Positions 1-6,280 of a DNA stretch of 9,022 nt are shown here, piece after piece. A model generated the notes under the pieces. The model ran no database searches, was not told the DNA's origin, and saw nothing but the letters and a program-made list of their open reading frames with translations. Each line of letters begins with the position of its first letter. Within the stretch, counting starts at the first letter, position 1. Source of the DNA: an uncultured Lachnospiraceae bacterium (lineage in GTDB: Bacteria; Bacillota; Clostridia; Lachnospirales; Lachnospiraceae); contig CANSYV010000041.1 in NCBI GenBank assembly GCA_947651335.1, positions 1-9,022 of the forward strand, read 5' to 3'. Made by a program: the position numbers and the translations under genes.

Positions 1-2232
1 TATACCCTGGATGAGATTCCCAATGCTATCACCAAAAAAACCTATGCCAGCTTTGAACCCATGCTGGATTACTGCGTGGTGAAAATCCCCAGGCTGCCTT
101 TTGACAAGTTTATCGGTGCAAAGCGGGCCCTGACCACACAGATGAAGGCCACCGGGGAAGTGATGAGTATCTGCAATAATTTTGAGGGAGCTTTGATGAA
201 AGCCATCCGCTCCCTGGAACAGCATGTGGACAGTCTCATGTCCTATGACTTTACAGATTTGACAGAGGAAGAACTGAGAGAAAAGTTAAAAGAGGTGGAT
301 GACAGGAGAATCTGGGTGATTGCCGAGGCTCTTCGGAAAGGAATCTCCCAGGAGGAGATCCATCAGGCCACCAAAATTGACCTGTGGTTTATTGACAAAC
401 TGGCGGTTCTGGTGGAAATGGAGCAGGAGCTGAAAAAAGGTTCTCTCACAGAAGAACTTTTAAGAGAGGCAAAGCGGCTGGAATTTCCGGATTCTGTCAT
501 CGCCGGGCTTACCGGGCAGAAAGAAAGCCAGGTGAAAGCTCTGCGTAAACAGTGGGATATCACGGCATCCTATAAAATCGTAGACACCTGTGCGGCTGAG
601 TTTGCCGCCAAGACGCCCTATTATTATTCGGTGTACGGAGGAGAGAATGAGTCCAGCGGCACCAGGGACAGGAAGAAGGTGCTTGTGCTGGGGTCCGGAC
701 CCATCCGCATTGGACAGGGGATTGAATTCGATTTTTGTTCCGTGCATTGTACTTGGGCTTTTTCAAAAGAGGGCTATGAGACTATTATTGTGAACAACAA
801 TCCGGAGACGGTGAGTACAGATTTTGACATTGCGGATAAGCTGTACTTTGAGCCTCTGACTCCGGAGGATGTGGAAAATATTGTGGATATTGAAAAGCCC
901 GACGGCGCGGTGGTGCAGTTCGGGGGGCAGACAGCCATTAAGCTCACAGAGGCGCTGATGAAGATGGGCGTGAAAATTCTGGGGACTTCCGCGGAGAATG
1001 TGGATGCCGCGGAGGACCGGGAGCTGTTTGATGAGATTCTGGAACAGTGTCAGATCCCCCGGCCCCAGGGTCTGACTGTATATACAGCCGGGGAGGCCAG
1101 GGAAGCAGCCAATAAGCTGGGATACCCAGTTTTGGTACGGCCCTCCTATGTGCTGGGCGGACAGGGAATGCAGATTGCCATCAATGACAAAGACGTGGAA
1201 GAGTATATTGGCATCATCAATCAGATCGCCCAGGAGCACCCCATTCTGGTGGACAAATATCTGGTGGGAAAGGAAATTGAGGTGGACGCGGTATGTGACG
1301 GAGAGGATATTTTGATTCCAGGCATTATGGAGCACATTGAGCGCGCGGGGATTCATTCAGGGGACAGTATCTCTGTGTACCCAGCCCAGACCATCAGCAG
1401 CCAGGCGAAAGCGGTGATTGAAGAATATACCAGGCGGCTGGCAAAATCCCTGCATGTTGTGGGGATGATTAACATACAGTTTATTGTGTGCCAGGAAGAG
1501 GTATATGTGATTGAGGTAAATCCCCGCTCCAGCCGTACGGTGCCGTATATCAGCAAAGTAACCGGGATTCCCATTGTGCCGCTGGCGGCTAAGGTGATTT
1601 TGGGCGCGAAGATTAAGGAACTGGGCTATACACCGGGACTGCAGCCAGAGGCCAGACATATTGCCATTAAAATGCCCGTATTTTCTTTTGAAAAAATCCG
1701 CGGGGCGGACATCAGCCTGGGGCCGGAGATGAAGTCCACAGGAGAATGCCTGGGGATTGCCAGGACCTTTAATGAAGCTCTTTACAAGGCATTTCTGGGA
1801 GCGGGCGTACGGCTTCCACGGCACAAGAATATGATTCTGACTGTGAAAGATACAGATAAAGAAGAAGCAGTGGACATTGCCCGCAGATTTGAGGCATTGG
1901 GGTATCGGATCTACGCCACCAGAAGTACAGCCAAAGCGTTGAAAGAACATGGAATCCGTGTGATACGGACCAATAAACTGGAGCAGCCTTCCCCCAATCT
2001 GATGGATCTGATTCTGGGCCACAGGATTGACCTGGTGATTGACACGCCGTCGCCAGGGGTGGAGAGGGCAAAGGATGGATTTTTAATCCGCAGATGCGCC
2101 ATTGAGACAGGCGTGAATGTGCTCACGTCGCTGGATACGGCCAGAGCCCTGGTGACCAGCCTGGAGAATACCAATCTGCGGAATCTGACGCTGGTTGATA
2201 TTGCGGAAATATCAGGCAGCCTGCAGCAATAA
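1..2232 (+). CDS. carB: Carbamoyl-phosphate synthase large subunit, 5'-truncated by the window edge
   Basis: CarB makes carbamoyl phosphate from bicarbonate, ammonia (channelled from the CarA glutaminase subunit) and two ATP, for pyrimidine and arginine synthesis in the cytoplasm. The frame is open from base 1, and the first codons (YTLDEIPNAIT) already match the end of the first ATP-grasp half, so the ATG at 61 is internal and the true start lies upstream. About 743 codons remain of a family usually near 1060-1075. In order: the end of the carboxyphosphate domain (KATGEVMSI near 145-170), the helical oligomerisation domain (about 250-560), the second pre-ATP-grasp fold (KVLVLGSGPIRIGQGIEFD from 676), the second ATP-grasp (about 1000-1680, with RPSYVLGGQGM and EVNPRSSRT), and the methylglyoxal-synthase-like allosteric domain (about 1830-2200). 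That last domain keeps a TRST motif where E. coli has the THGT of its nucleotide site. uppP follows 23 bases after the stop. Confidence 0.97.
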   Translation, partial: YTLDEIPNAITKKTYASFEPMLDYCVVKIPRLPFDKFIGAKRALTTQMKATGEVMSICNNFEGALMKAIRSLEQHVDSLMSYDFTDLTEEELREKLKEVDDRRIWVIAEALRKGISQEEIHQATKIDLWFIDKLAVLVEMEQELKKGSLTEELLREAKRLEFPDSVIAGLTGQKESQVKALRKQWDITASYKIVDTCAAEFAAKTPYYYSVYGGENESSGTRDRKKVLVLGSGPIRIGQGIEFDFCSVHCTWAFSKEGYETIIVNNNPETVSTDFDIADKLYFEPLTPEDVENIVDIEKPDGAVVQFGGQTAIKLTEALMKMGVKILGTSAENVDAAEDRELFDEILEQCQIPRPQGLTVYTAGEAREAANKLGYPVLVRPSYVLGGQGMQIAINDKDVEEYIGIINQIAQEHPILVDKYLVGKEIEVDAVCDGEDILIPGIMEHIERAGIHSGDSISVYPAQTISSQAKAVIEEYTRRLAKSLHVVGMINIQFIVCQEEVYVIEVNPRSSRTVPYISKVTGIPIVPLAAKVILGAKIKELGYTPGLQPEARHIAIKMPVFSFEKIRGADISLGPEMKSTGECLGIARTFNEALYKAFLGAGVRLPRHKNMILTVKDTDKEEAVDIARRFEALGYRIYATRSTAKALKEHGIRVIRTNKLEQPSPNLMDLILGHRIDLVIDTPSPGVERAKDGFLIRRCAIETGVNVLTSLDTARALVTSLENTNLRNLTLVDIAEISGSLQQ

Positions 2233-2244
2233 ACTGACAATCAT

Positions 2245-2250
2245 AAGGGG
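2245..2250 (+). promoter_or_regulatory. Ribosome binding site of uppP
   Basis: AAGGGG lies five bases before the ATG at 2256. It sits in the 23-base gap after the carB stop, which leaves no room for a promoter and supports co-transcription with carB. Confidence 0.7.
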
Positions 2251-2255
2251 AATAT

Positions 2256-3107
2256 ATGAGTATTATCGAGATATTAAAAGTAATTATTCTGGGGATTATT
2301 GAGGGGATTACAGAGTGGCTGCCCATCAGCAGCACCGGGCATCTGATTCTGGCAGATGAATTCATCCAGCTGGATGTGACGCCGGAATTTATGGAGATGT
2401 TCCGGGTGGTGATTCAGCTGGGAGCTATTATGGCCGTGGTTTTTCTTTATTTTTCCAGGCTTTGGCCGTTTCGGAATCAAAAGGATGCGCCTAATGCCCT
2501 GCAGCGCTATGTGGACATGGATAAAATGGTTCTCTGGTTTAAAATCCTTGTGGCATGTCTGCCTGCAGTGGCCATCGGCCTGCCCTTTGATGACCTGCTG
2601 GAAGAAAAACTATATAACTATGTGGTTGTGGCTCTGATGCTGATTTTATATGGCGTGGTCTTTCTCATTATTGAGAATTATAACGCCAGGCGGAAACCTG
2701 TTGTGACAGACCTGGGTGATTTGACATTTAAGATTGCGTTTTTTATCGGGGTTTTCCAGGTATTGTCGCTGATTCCTGGAACATCCCGTTCCGGTTCCAC
2801 CATTATCGGCGGAATTTTGCTGGGGGCATCCCGGACGGTGGCAGCGGAATTCACCTTTTTCCTGGCCATTCCTGTGATGTTTGGAGCCAGTCTGCTGAAA
2901 CTGGTGAAGTTTGGATTCCATTTTACCGGGGCAGAGGCCGGAATTCTGCTTCTGGGAATGCTCACGGCGTTTCTGGTGTCTGTTCTGGCTATCAAATTTT
3001 TAATGGGATATATTAAAAAGCACGACTTTAAAGCATTTGGCTGGTACCGGATTGTGCTGGGGGTGCTGGTGTTTGGATATTTTATAGGAAAAAATCTGCT
3101 GGCATAG
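2256..3107 (+). CDS. uppP: Undecaprenyl-diphosphatase (UppP/BacA family)
   Basis: This integral membrane phosphatase removes one phosphate from undecaprenyl diphosphate, recycling the lipid carrier for peptidoglycan and other wall polymers. Extra copies are known to raise bacitracin tolerance. The 283-residue length fits the family (E. coli BacA is 273). Both signature motifs are intact: [14 protein letters not shown] at residues 16-29, and PGTSRSG at residues 174-180, whose Arg and Ser belong to the catalytic site. Several hydrophobic segments fit a multi-pass membrane protein, with long ones near residues 45-65, 88-110, 115-135, 155-175, 195-215, 225-250 and 258-280. The start is supported by AAGGGG five bases upstream. 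Spacing suggests one transcript with carB and glpK, although no functional link between the three is evident. The wall-lipid role is a family inference and the motifs leave little doubt. Confidence 0.97.
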   Translation: MSIIEILKVIILGIIEGITEWLPISSTGHLILADEFIQLDVTPEFMEMFRVVIQLGAIMAVVFLYFSRLWPFRNQKDAPNALQRYVDMDKMVLWFKILVACLPAVAIGLPFDDLLEEKLYNYVVVALMLILYGVVFLIIENYNARRKPVVTDLGDLTFKIAFFIGVFQVLSLIPGTSRSGSTIIGGILLGASRTVAAEFTFFLAIPVMFGASLLKLVKFGFHFTGAEAGILLLGMLTAFLVSVLAIKFLMGYIKKHDFKAFGWYRIVLGVLVFGYFIGKNLLA

Positions 3108-3134
3108 AGGAAACCCGGCAGATGCTGTACAGAT

Positions 3135-3143
3135 GGAGGAAGG
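3135..3143 (+). promoter_or_regulatory. Ribosome binding site that fixes the glpK start
   Basis: GGAGGAAGG overlaps the first codons of the longest possible frame (ATG at 3133) and lies just before the in-frame ATG at 3145. A site of this strength inside the longer version argues that translation starts at 3145. Confidence 0.8.
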
Positions 3144-3144
3144 T

Positions 3145-4644
3145 ATGGAGAAAAAATATATTATGGCTATGGACCAGGGAACCACCAGCTGCAGGGCCAT
3201 ATTGTTTGATAAAAACGGCAGAATATGCAGCATGGCACAAAAAGAGTTCCCGCAGTATTATCCCAGGCCGGGCTGGGTGGAGCATGACCCCATGGAGATC
3301 TGGTCTTCCCAGCTCAGCGTGTCCACAGAGGCTATGAGCAGGATTCGGGCGTCTGCAGAGGAAATTGCGGCAATCGGGATTACCAATCAGAGAGAAACCA
3401 CGATTGTGTGGGATAAACATACAGGAAATCCTGTTTATCCCGCCATCGTCTGGCAGTGCAGGCGGACGGCCGGTATGATAGAAGAACTGCGTGAGAAAGG
3501 ATTTGACACGGTTTTGCGGGAACGCACCGGATTAGTGCCGGATGCCTATTTCTCCGCCACGAAGGTTAAATGGATTCTGGACCATGTAGAAGGGGCAAAA
3601 AGCCGGGCGCAAAAAGGAGAGCTGCTGTTCGGAACTGTAGATACCTGGCTGATTTGGAATCTGACAAAGGGAAAGGTTCATGTGACAGATTACACCAATG
3701 CGTCCCGTACTATGTTGTATGATATCCATAAACTGCAGTGGGATGAGGAAATATTGGACATGTTGGAAATTCCCAGGCAGATGCTCCCCCAGGTGGAGCC
3801 GTCCAGCAGAATATATGGGTATACAGACATTCTGGGCTGTTCCATTCCCATCGGCGGCGCGGCGGGTGACCAGCAGGCAGCTTTGTTCGGCCAGTGCTGT
3901 GTGAACCCCGGAGACGTGAAAAACACCTATGGGACAGGCTGTTTTCTGCTGATGTACACCGGCGGACAGCCCATTAAATCCCAGCATGGACTGCTGACCA
4001 CCATTGCCGTGGATGAGAAGGGAAAACCGGCATATGCCCTGGAGGGCAGTGTGTTTGTAGCCGGAGCCGCCATCCAGTGGCTGCGGGATGAGCTGGGAAT
4101 TATTGGGAAAGCCTCTGATTCAGAAAGCTGCTGCCAGGCTGTGGAAGATACCAACGGAGCCTATCTGGTCCCTGCATTTACGGGGATGGGTGCTCCGTAC
4201 TGGAAGCAGGATGCCAGAGGTGTCATGGTGGGGCTCACCCGGGGTGTGAATAAGAATCATATGGTGCGGGCGGCTGTGGAGTCCCTTGCCTATCAGGTAT
4301 ACGACCTTATTGGGGCCATGGAGCGGGAATCCAGGATTCAGCTCAGAGAGCTGAAAGTGGACGGAGGAGCCAGCGCCAACGATTTTCTGATGCAGTTTCA
4401 GGCGGATATTTTGAATGCAAGCGTGGTACGGCCCAGCTGCATTGAGACTACGGCATTGGGTGCCGCTTATCTGGCCGGGCTGGCTGCCGGGTACTGGGAC
4501 AGTATGGAGGAAATCCGGAAAAACTGGTCCATACAGGCACAGTTTAAGCCGGACATGGACGAAGAGACACGGCAGAGACGGCTGGGAGGCTGGAGCCGGG
4601 CAGTGAAGACAGCGCTGAGCTGGGCGGAAGAAGATACGTATTAG
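3145..4644 (+). CDS. glpK: Glycerol kinase (FGGY family)
   Basis: GlpK phosphorylates glycerol with ATP to sn-glycerol 3-phosphate in the cytoplasm, trapping glycerol for glycolysis and phospholipid synthesis. With the start at 3145 it has 499 residues, close to the usual 495-505. An ATG at 3133 is in frame but carries the ribosome binding site inside it. Visible features are the N-terminal phosphate loop MDQGTTS (residues 9-15), glycerol-binding R83-E84 in TNQRETT, the AIVWQCRRT segment, [10 protein letters not shown] with catalytic D242, the second FGGY signature near [16 protein letters not shown], and the adenosine-motif segment [17 protein letters not shown]. The loop before GDQQ ([15 protein letters not shown], 224-238) is about three residues shorter than in E. 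coli and enterococcal enzymes. It lacks both the fructose-1,6-bisphosphate-binding Arg of the former and the HPr-phosphorylated His of the latter. The gene is last in the apparent carB-uppP-glpK unit. No glycerol facilitator or GlpD gene is visible beside it. Confidence 0.97.
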   Translation: MEKKYIMAMDQGTTSCRAILFDKNGRICSMAQKEFPQYYPRPGWVEHDPMEIWSSQLSVSTEAMSRIRASAEEIAAIGITNQRETTIVWDKHTGNPVYPAIVWQCRRTAGMIEELREKGFDTVLRERTGLVPDAYFSATKVKWILDHVEGAKSRAQKGELLFGTVDTWLIWNLTKGKVHVTDYTNASRTMLYDIHKLQWDEEILDMLEIPRQMLPQVEPSSRIYGYTDILGCSIPIGGAAGDQQAALFGQCCVNPGDVKNTYGTGCFLLMYTGGQPIKSQHGLLTTIAVDEKGKPAYALEGSVFVAGAAIQWLRDELGIIGKASDSESCCQAVEDTNGAYLVPAFTGMGAPYWKQDARGVMVGLTRGVNKNHMVRAAVESLAYQVYDLIGAMERESRIQLRELKVDGGASANDFLMQFQADILNASVVRPSCIETTALGAAYLAGLAAGYWDSMEEIRKNWSIQAQFKPDMDEETRQRRLGGWSRAVKTALSWAEEDTY

Positions 4645-4649
4645 AAGCA

Positions 4650-4693
4650 AAAAGGTGCCAGAAGACTTGGAGTGAAGTCTTGGCACCTTTTTT
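4650..4693. terminator. Bidirectional intrinsic terminator between glpK and arcC
   Basis: An 11-bp outer stem (4650-4660 with 4681-4691) and a 6-bp inner stem (4663-4668 with 4675-4680) are separated by a two-base GA bulge and closed by loop GGAGTG. The plus strand continues into six T (4688-4693). The minus strand reads five T (complement of 4649-4653). The hairpin sits in the 68 bases between two convergent stops, so it can end both transcripts. Confidence 0.93.
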
Positions 4694-4712
4694 AATGGGG
4701 TTAATTGGATGG

Positions 4713-5645
4713 TTATTGGATAATGGTTCCGGTTTTCCCCAGGTAACCGGCCTTGGCATGAGGGATATCTGTGATGATGGCCCTGCGGTCTTTGCCGTTT
4801 TCCACAAAAGAGACTCCGGCCTCGAATTTGGGAAGCATGGAGCCCGGGGCGAAATGGCCTTCTGCCATATATCTTTTTGCCTCCTCCACGGAGATGGTCT
4901 CCAGGAAAGTCTCCCTGTCTGTTCCCATATGCAGGCTGACCTTTTCCACGCTGGTGAGAATCAGCAGGTCATCGGCATTTATCAGTTCTGCCAGCTTGCC
5001 GCAGAGCAGGTCCTTTTCGATGACAGCGCTGGCACCTTTCAATTCTACGCCCTGTTCCATAACCGGAATTCCGCCGCCGCCCCCTGCGATGACCACCTGG
5101 TCTGCTGCCAGCAGGGCTTTCACGGCATCCAATTCTACAATGGAGTGGGGCTTGGGGGCAGCCACAATTCTCTTGTAGCTTCCGTCCTCCAATTCCGTTA
5201 CAAAATTTCCTTTCTTTTCTTCCTCTTCTGCCTCATCCTTGGTCAGAGGGCGTCCGATAATTTTTTCTGGTTCAGCAAAGGCATCGTCGTAAGGGTCAAT
5301 GGTCACCTGTGTCAGTATGGTACACACTGGTTTGTAAATACCCCGGGAAATTAACTCTGCCCGGATGGAATTCTGCAGGTCATAGCCGATATAGCCCTGG
5401 CTCATGGCGGAGCACACGGACATGGGGGCAAATGTATAATTGGGGTGGGATTTGCCGAATTCGTTCATGGCGGTGTGGATCATACCCACCTGAGGCGCGT
5501 TGCTGTGGGAAATGACTATTTTTAACCCCTGTTCAACCAGGTCGGCGATTGCTTTGGCAGACGCTTTTGTGGCTTCTTTCTGCTCCGGCAGTGTGGTTCC
5601 CAGTGCCCTGTGTCCCAGAGCAGCCACTACAGTTCGATCACTCAT
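4713..5645 (-). CDS. arcC: Carbamate kinase, clostridial variant
   Basis: Carbamate kinase reversibly transfers the phosphate of carbamoyl phosphate to ADP, giving ATP, CO2 and ammonia. It is the energy-yielding last step of arginine, citrulline, agmatine or purine-derived carbamoyl degradation. The 310 residues match the family length. Motifs seen: SHSNAPQVG (46-54), SAMSQGYIGYDLQN (79-92), K128, AGGGGGIPV (187-195), IEKDL with K211, and FAPGSMLPKFEA with K273. The lysines align closely with catalytic lysines of the enterococcal enzyme. The N-terminal motif is ALGHRAL (9-15) instead of ALGGNAL, and SHGNGPQVG has become SHSNAPQVG; I recall similar changes in other Clostridia, so this is probably a subfamily trait. 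The gene stands alone, with no arcA or arcB in the window. Its start has an AAAGGAAG site five bases upstream. A promoter at 5849-5877 gives a leader of about 200 bases containing a 164-bp hairpin element. Confidence 0.95.
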   Translation of the reverse strand: MSDRTVVAALGHRALGTTLPEQKEATKASAKAIADLVEQGLKIVISHSNAPQVGMIHTAMNEFGKSHPNYTFAPMSVCSAMSQGYIGYDLQNSIRAELISRGIYKPVCTILTQVTIDPYDDAFAEPEKIIGRPLTKDEAEEEEKKGNFVTELEDGSYKRIVAAPKPHSIVELDAVKALLAADQVVIAGGGGGIPVMEQGVELKGASAVIEKDLLCGKLAELINADDLLILTSVEKVSLHMGTDRETFLETISVEEAKRYMAEGHFAPGSMLPKFEAGVSFVENGKDRRAIITDIPHAKAGYLGKTGTIIQ

Positions 5646-5650
5646 AGGTT

Positions 5651-5658
5651 CTTCCTTT
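5651..5658 (-). promoter_or_regulatory. Ribosome binding site of arcC
   Basis: On the minus strand this reads AAAGGAAG, with five bases before the ATG at 5645. It lies directly beside the left end of the hairpin element at 5661, so the element stops just short of the translation start signals. Confidence 0.75.
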
Positions 5659-5660
5659 CT

Positions 5661-5824
5661 TAGAGTGTGTCTTAAAAATGCTTTATGTCAACCGTGCGTC
5701 ACAGTTTGTGGGAGATTTGCTCCGAATGAAGGCGGCGCAGCGGGCTGCGTCAACTGAATAAGGGGCAAATCTCCCGCAAAGTGGGGCGTGCGGATGGCGT
5801 GAATGATTTTTAAGACACGCTCTA
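5661..5824. repeat. 164-bp near-palindromic hairpin element (MITE-like or structured RNA)
   Basis: Two 63-base arms, 5661-5723 and 5762-5824, are inverted copies of each other with no gaps and 49 of 63 positions identical. The ends (first 19 bases, one mismatch) and the inner 18 bases (GGGAGATTTGC region, two mismatches) are best conserved. The 38-base centre holds a further hairpin, 5734-5740 with 5745-5751, closed by CGGG. Both ends start and finish with TA, the target duplication expected of IS630/Tc1-type insertions, but TA here could equally be part of the palindrome. Nine of the 14 arm mismatches would be G-U pairs in a plus-strand RNA and none in a minus-strand RNA. There is no protein of its own. 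It could be a miniature transposable element, a structured RNA or both, and copy number in the genome would decide. The structure itself is certain. Confidence 0.85.
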
Positions 5825-5834
5825 GAGCGTGTCT
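5813..5834. repeat. Perfect 22-bp palindrome at the right end of the hairpin element
   Basis: The right end of the element (ending CGCTCTA) runs straight into an outward copy of the same end sequence (TAGAGCGTGTCT, 5823-5834), making a perfect palindrome centred between 5823 and 5824. The extra copy lies outside the 164-bp element. It may be a relic of a second element, or part of a preferred target sequence. It would sit at the very 5' end of an arcC transcript started from the promoter at 5849-5877. Confidence 0.8.
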
Positions 5835-5848
5835 GTGTTTTCTTAACA

Positions 5849-5877
5849 ATTATAGTAGGGGGACGGGTAAAAAGCAA
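5849..5877 (-). promoter_or_regulatory. Sigma-A-type promoter for arcC
   Basis: Read on the minus strand: -35 TTGCTT (5877-5872), a 17-base spacer, and a perfect -10 TATAAT (5854-5849). Transcription would start near 5842, giving a leader of roughly 197 bases before the arcC ATG. No other good minus-strand promoter is seen nearer to arcC, so transcripts probably cross the whole hairpin element. Confidence 0.75.
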
Positions 5878-5898
5878 GTGCAGTTCCTTAGATTAAAG

Positions 5899-5931
5899 AA
5901 AGCAGTCCGACTGTTCATCGAACTGCTTTTT
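5899..5931. terminator. Terminator-like hairpin upstream of the arcC promoter
   Basis: Stem 5899-5910 with 5918-5929 pairs 11 of 12 positions around the loop CTGTTCA. The plus strand ends in five T (5927-5931); the minus strand continues TTTCTTT. It could insulate arcC and the surface-protein gene from each other's upstream transcription. No gene is known to end into it from either side, so its role is unclear. Confidence 0.5.
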
Positions 5932-6006
5932 GAGGGGGGAGATAGAGAGTGGTTATTCATCTATCCAAGAGCTATTATATATGAGAAATATGTGTAAACT
6001 GTGAAG

Positions 6007-6061
6007 GATTCCTTAAAGAATCGGAAAAAATATAAACAAATCCTAAAGAAAGAATAGGAAT
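6007..6061. repeat. Short AT-rich repeats upstream of the surface-protein promoter
   Basis: ATTCCTTAAAGAA (6008-6020) is followed by a similar AATCCTAAAGAA (6039-6050), and AGGAAT (6056-6061) is the inverse of ATTCCT. The first copy also forms a small hairpin, GATTC with GAATC. The pair lies 10-65 bases before the -35 box at 6073, a possible activator site. The bases from 5932 to 6006 show nothing I can assign. Confidence 0.25.
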
Positions 6062-6072
6062 TTAATTTCAGG

Positions 6073-6101
6073 TTGCATTCATCAATAAACTGTGTTATAT
6101 T
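6073..6101 (+). promoter_or_regulatory. Sigma-A-type promoter for the VWA surface-protein gene
   Basis: -35 TTGCAT (6073-6078), a 17-base spacer and -10 TATATT (6096-6101). Transcription would start near 6108 and leave a leader of about 173 bases before the ATG at 6281. No known riboswitch or T-box consensus was recognised in that leader. Confidence 0.6.
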
Positions 6102-6198
6102 GCATATGCCAGGAAGATCTGTGCTGGTACGATTCAGGGCTGTTTCGGCTGTTTTCCAACATGATTGATTGTAATTAGATTTTGAAGAAAGGAGGAGG

Positions 6199-6249
6199 GT
6201 GCTTGTTACCCGGGAATTAATGAAGTGCTGTACTGGAGGCTGCATGTAG
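6199..6249 (+). CDS. Possible 16-codon cysteine-bearing leader peptide
   Basis: A very strong Shine-Dalgarno stretch, AAAGGAGGAGG (6188-6198), lies 82 bases before the surface-protein ATG and cannot serve it. It is followed at once by GTG opening a 16-codon frame, (M/V)LVTRELMKCCTGGCM, stopping at 6249, 31 bases before the main start. Three of the last six residues are cysteine. Spacing from the core GGAGG to GTG is only three bases, shorter than ideal. It could be a translated leader that tunes expression of the downstream gene, or the purine stretch could be fortuitous. No family was recognised. Confidence 0.3.
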   Translation: MLVTRELMKCCTGGCM

Positions 6250-6264
6250 AGAAAATACTGCGTT

Positions 6265-6271
6265 AAGGAGG
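6265..6271 (+). promoter_or_regulatory. Ribosome binding site that fixes the VWA protein start
   Basis: AAGGAGG lies nine bases before ATG 6281. The in-frame TTG at 6275 would be only three bases away, so ATG 6281 is preferred, and it also gives a normal signal peptide start (MKHKK). Confidence 0.85.
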
Positions 6272-6280
6272 AAATTGTTT

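Noticed and set aside
763..1356. 197-codon minus-strand frame inside carB
   Set aside because: It is antisense to highly conserved ATP-grasp sequence, with no ribosome binding site or recognisable motif.
3133..3144. Upstream ATG for glpK adding MEEG
   Set aside because: The ribosome binding site for ATG 3145 is contained in these codons, and the extra residues are not typical of the family.
4680..5354. 224-codon plus-strand frame across the arcC region, starting in the terminator
   Set aside because: It lies antisense to a clear carbamate kinase and its translation resembles no family.
5661..5834. CRISPR array or simple intrinsic terminator
   Set aside because: There are only inverted, not regularly spaced direct, repeats. 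The arms are too long and lack a terminal T-run after the outer stem.
5683..5997. Short frames on both strands across the hairpin element
   Set aside because: They arise from the inverted repeat, lack ribosome binding sites, and have no recognisable protein content.
6275..6280. TTG start giving two extra residues to the VWA protein
   Set aside because: It is only three bases from AAGGAGG, while ATG 6281 has proper spacing and a normal signal peptide start.
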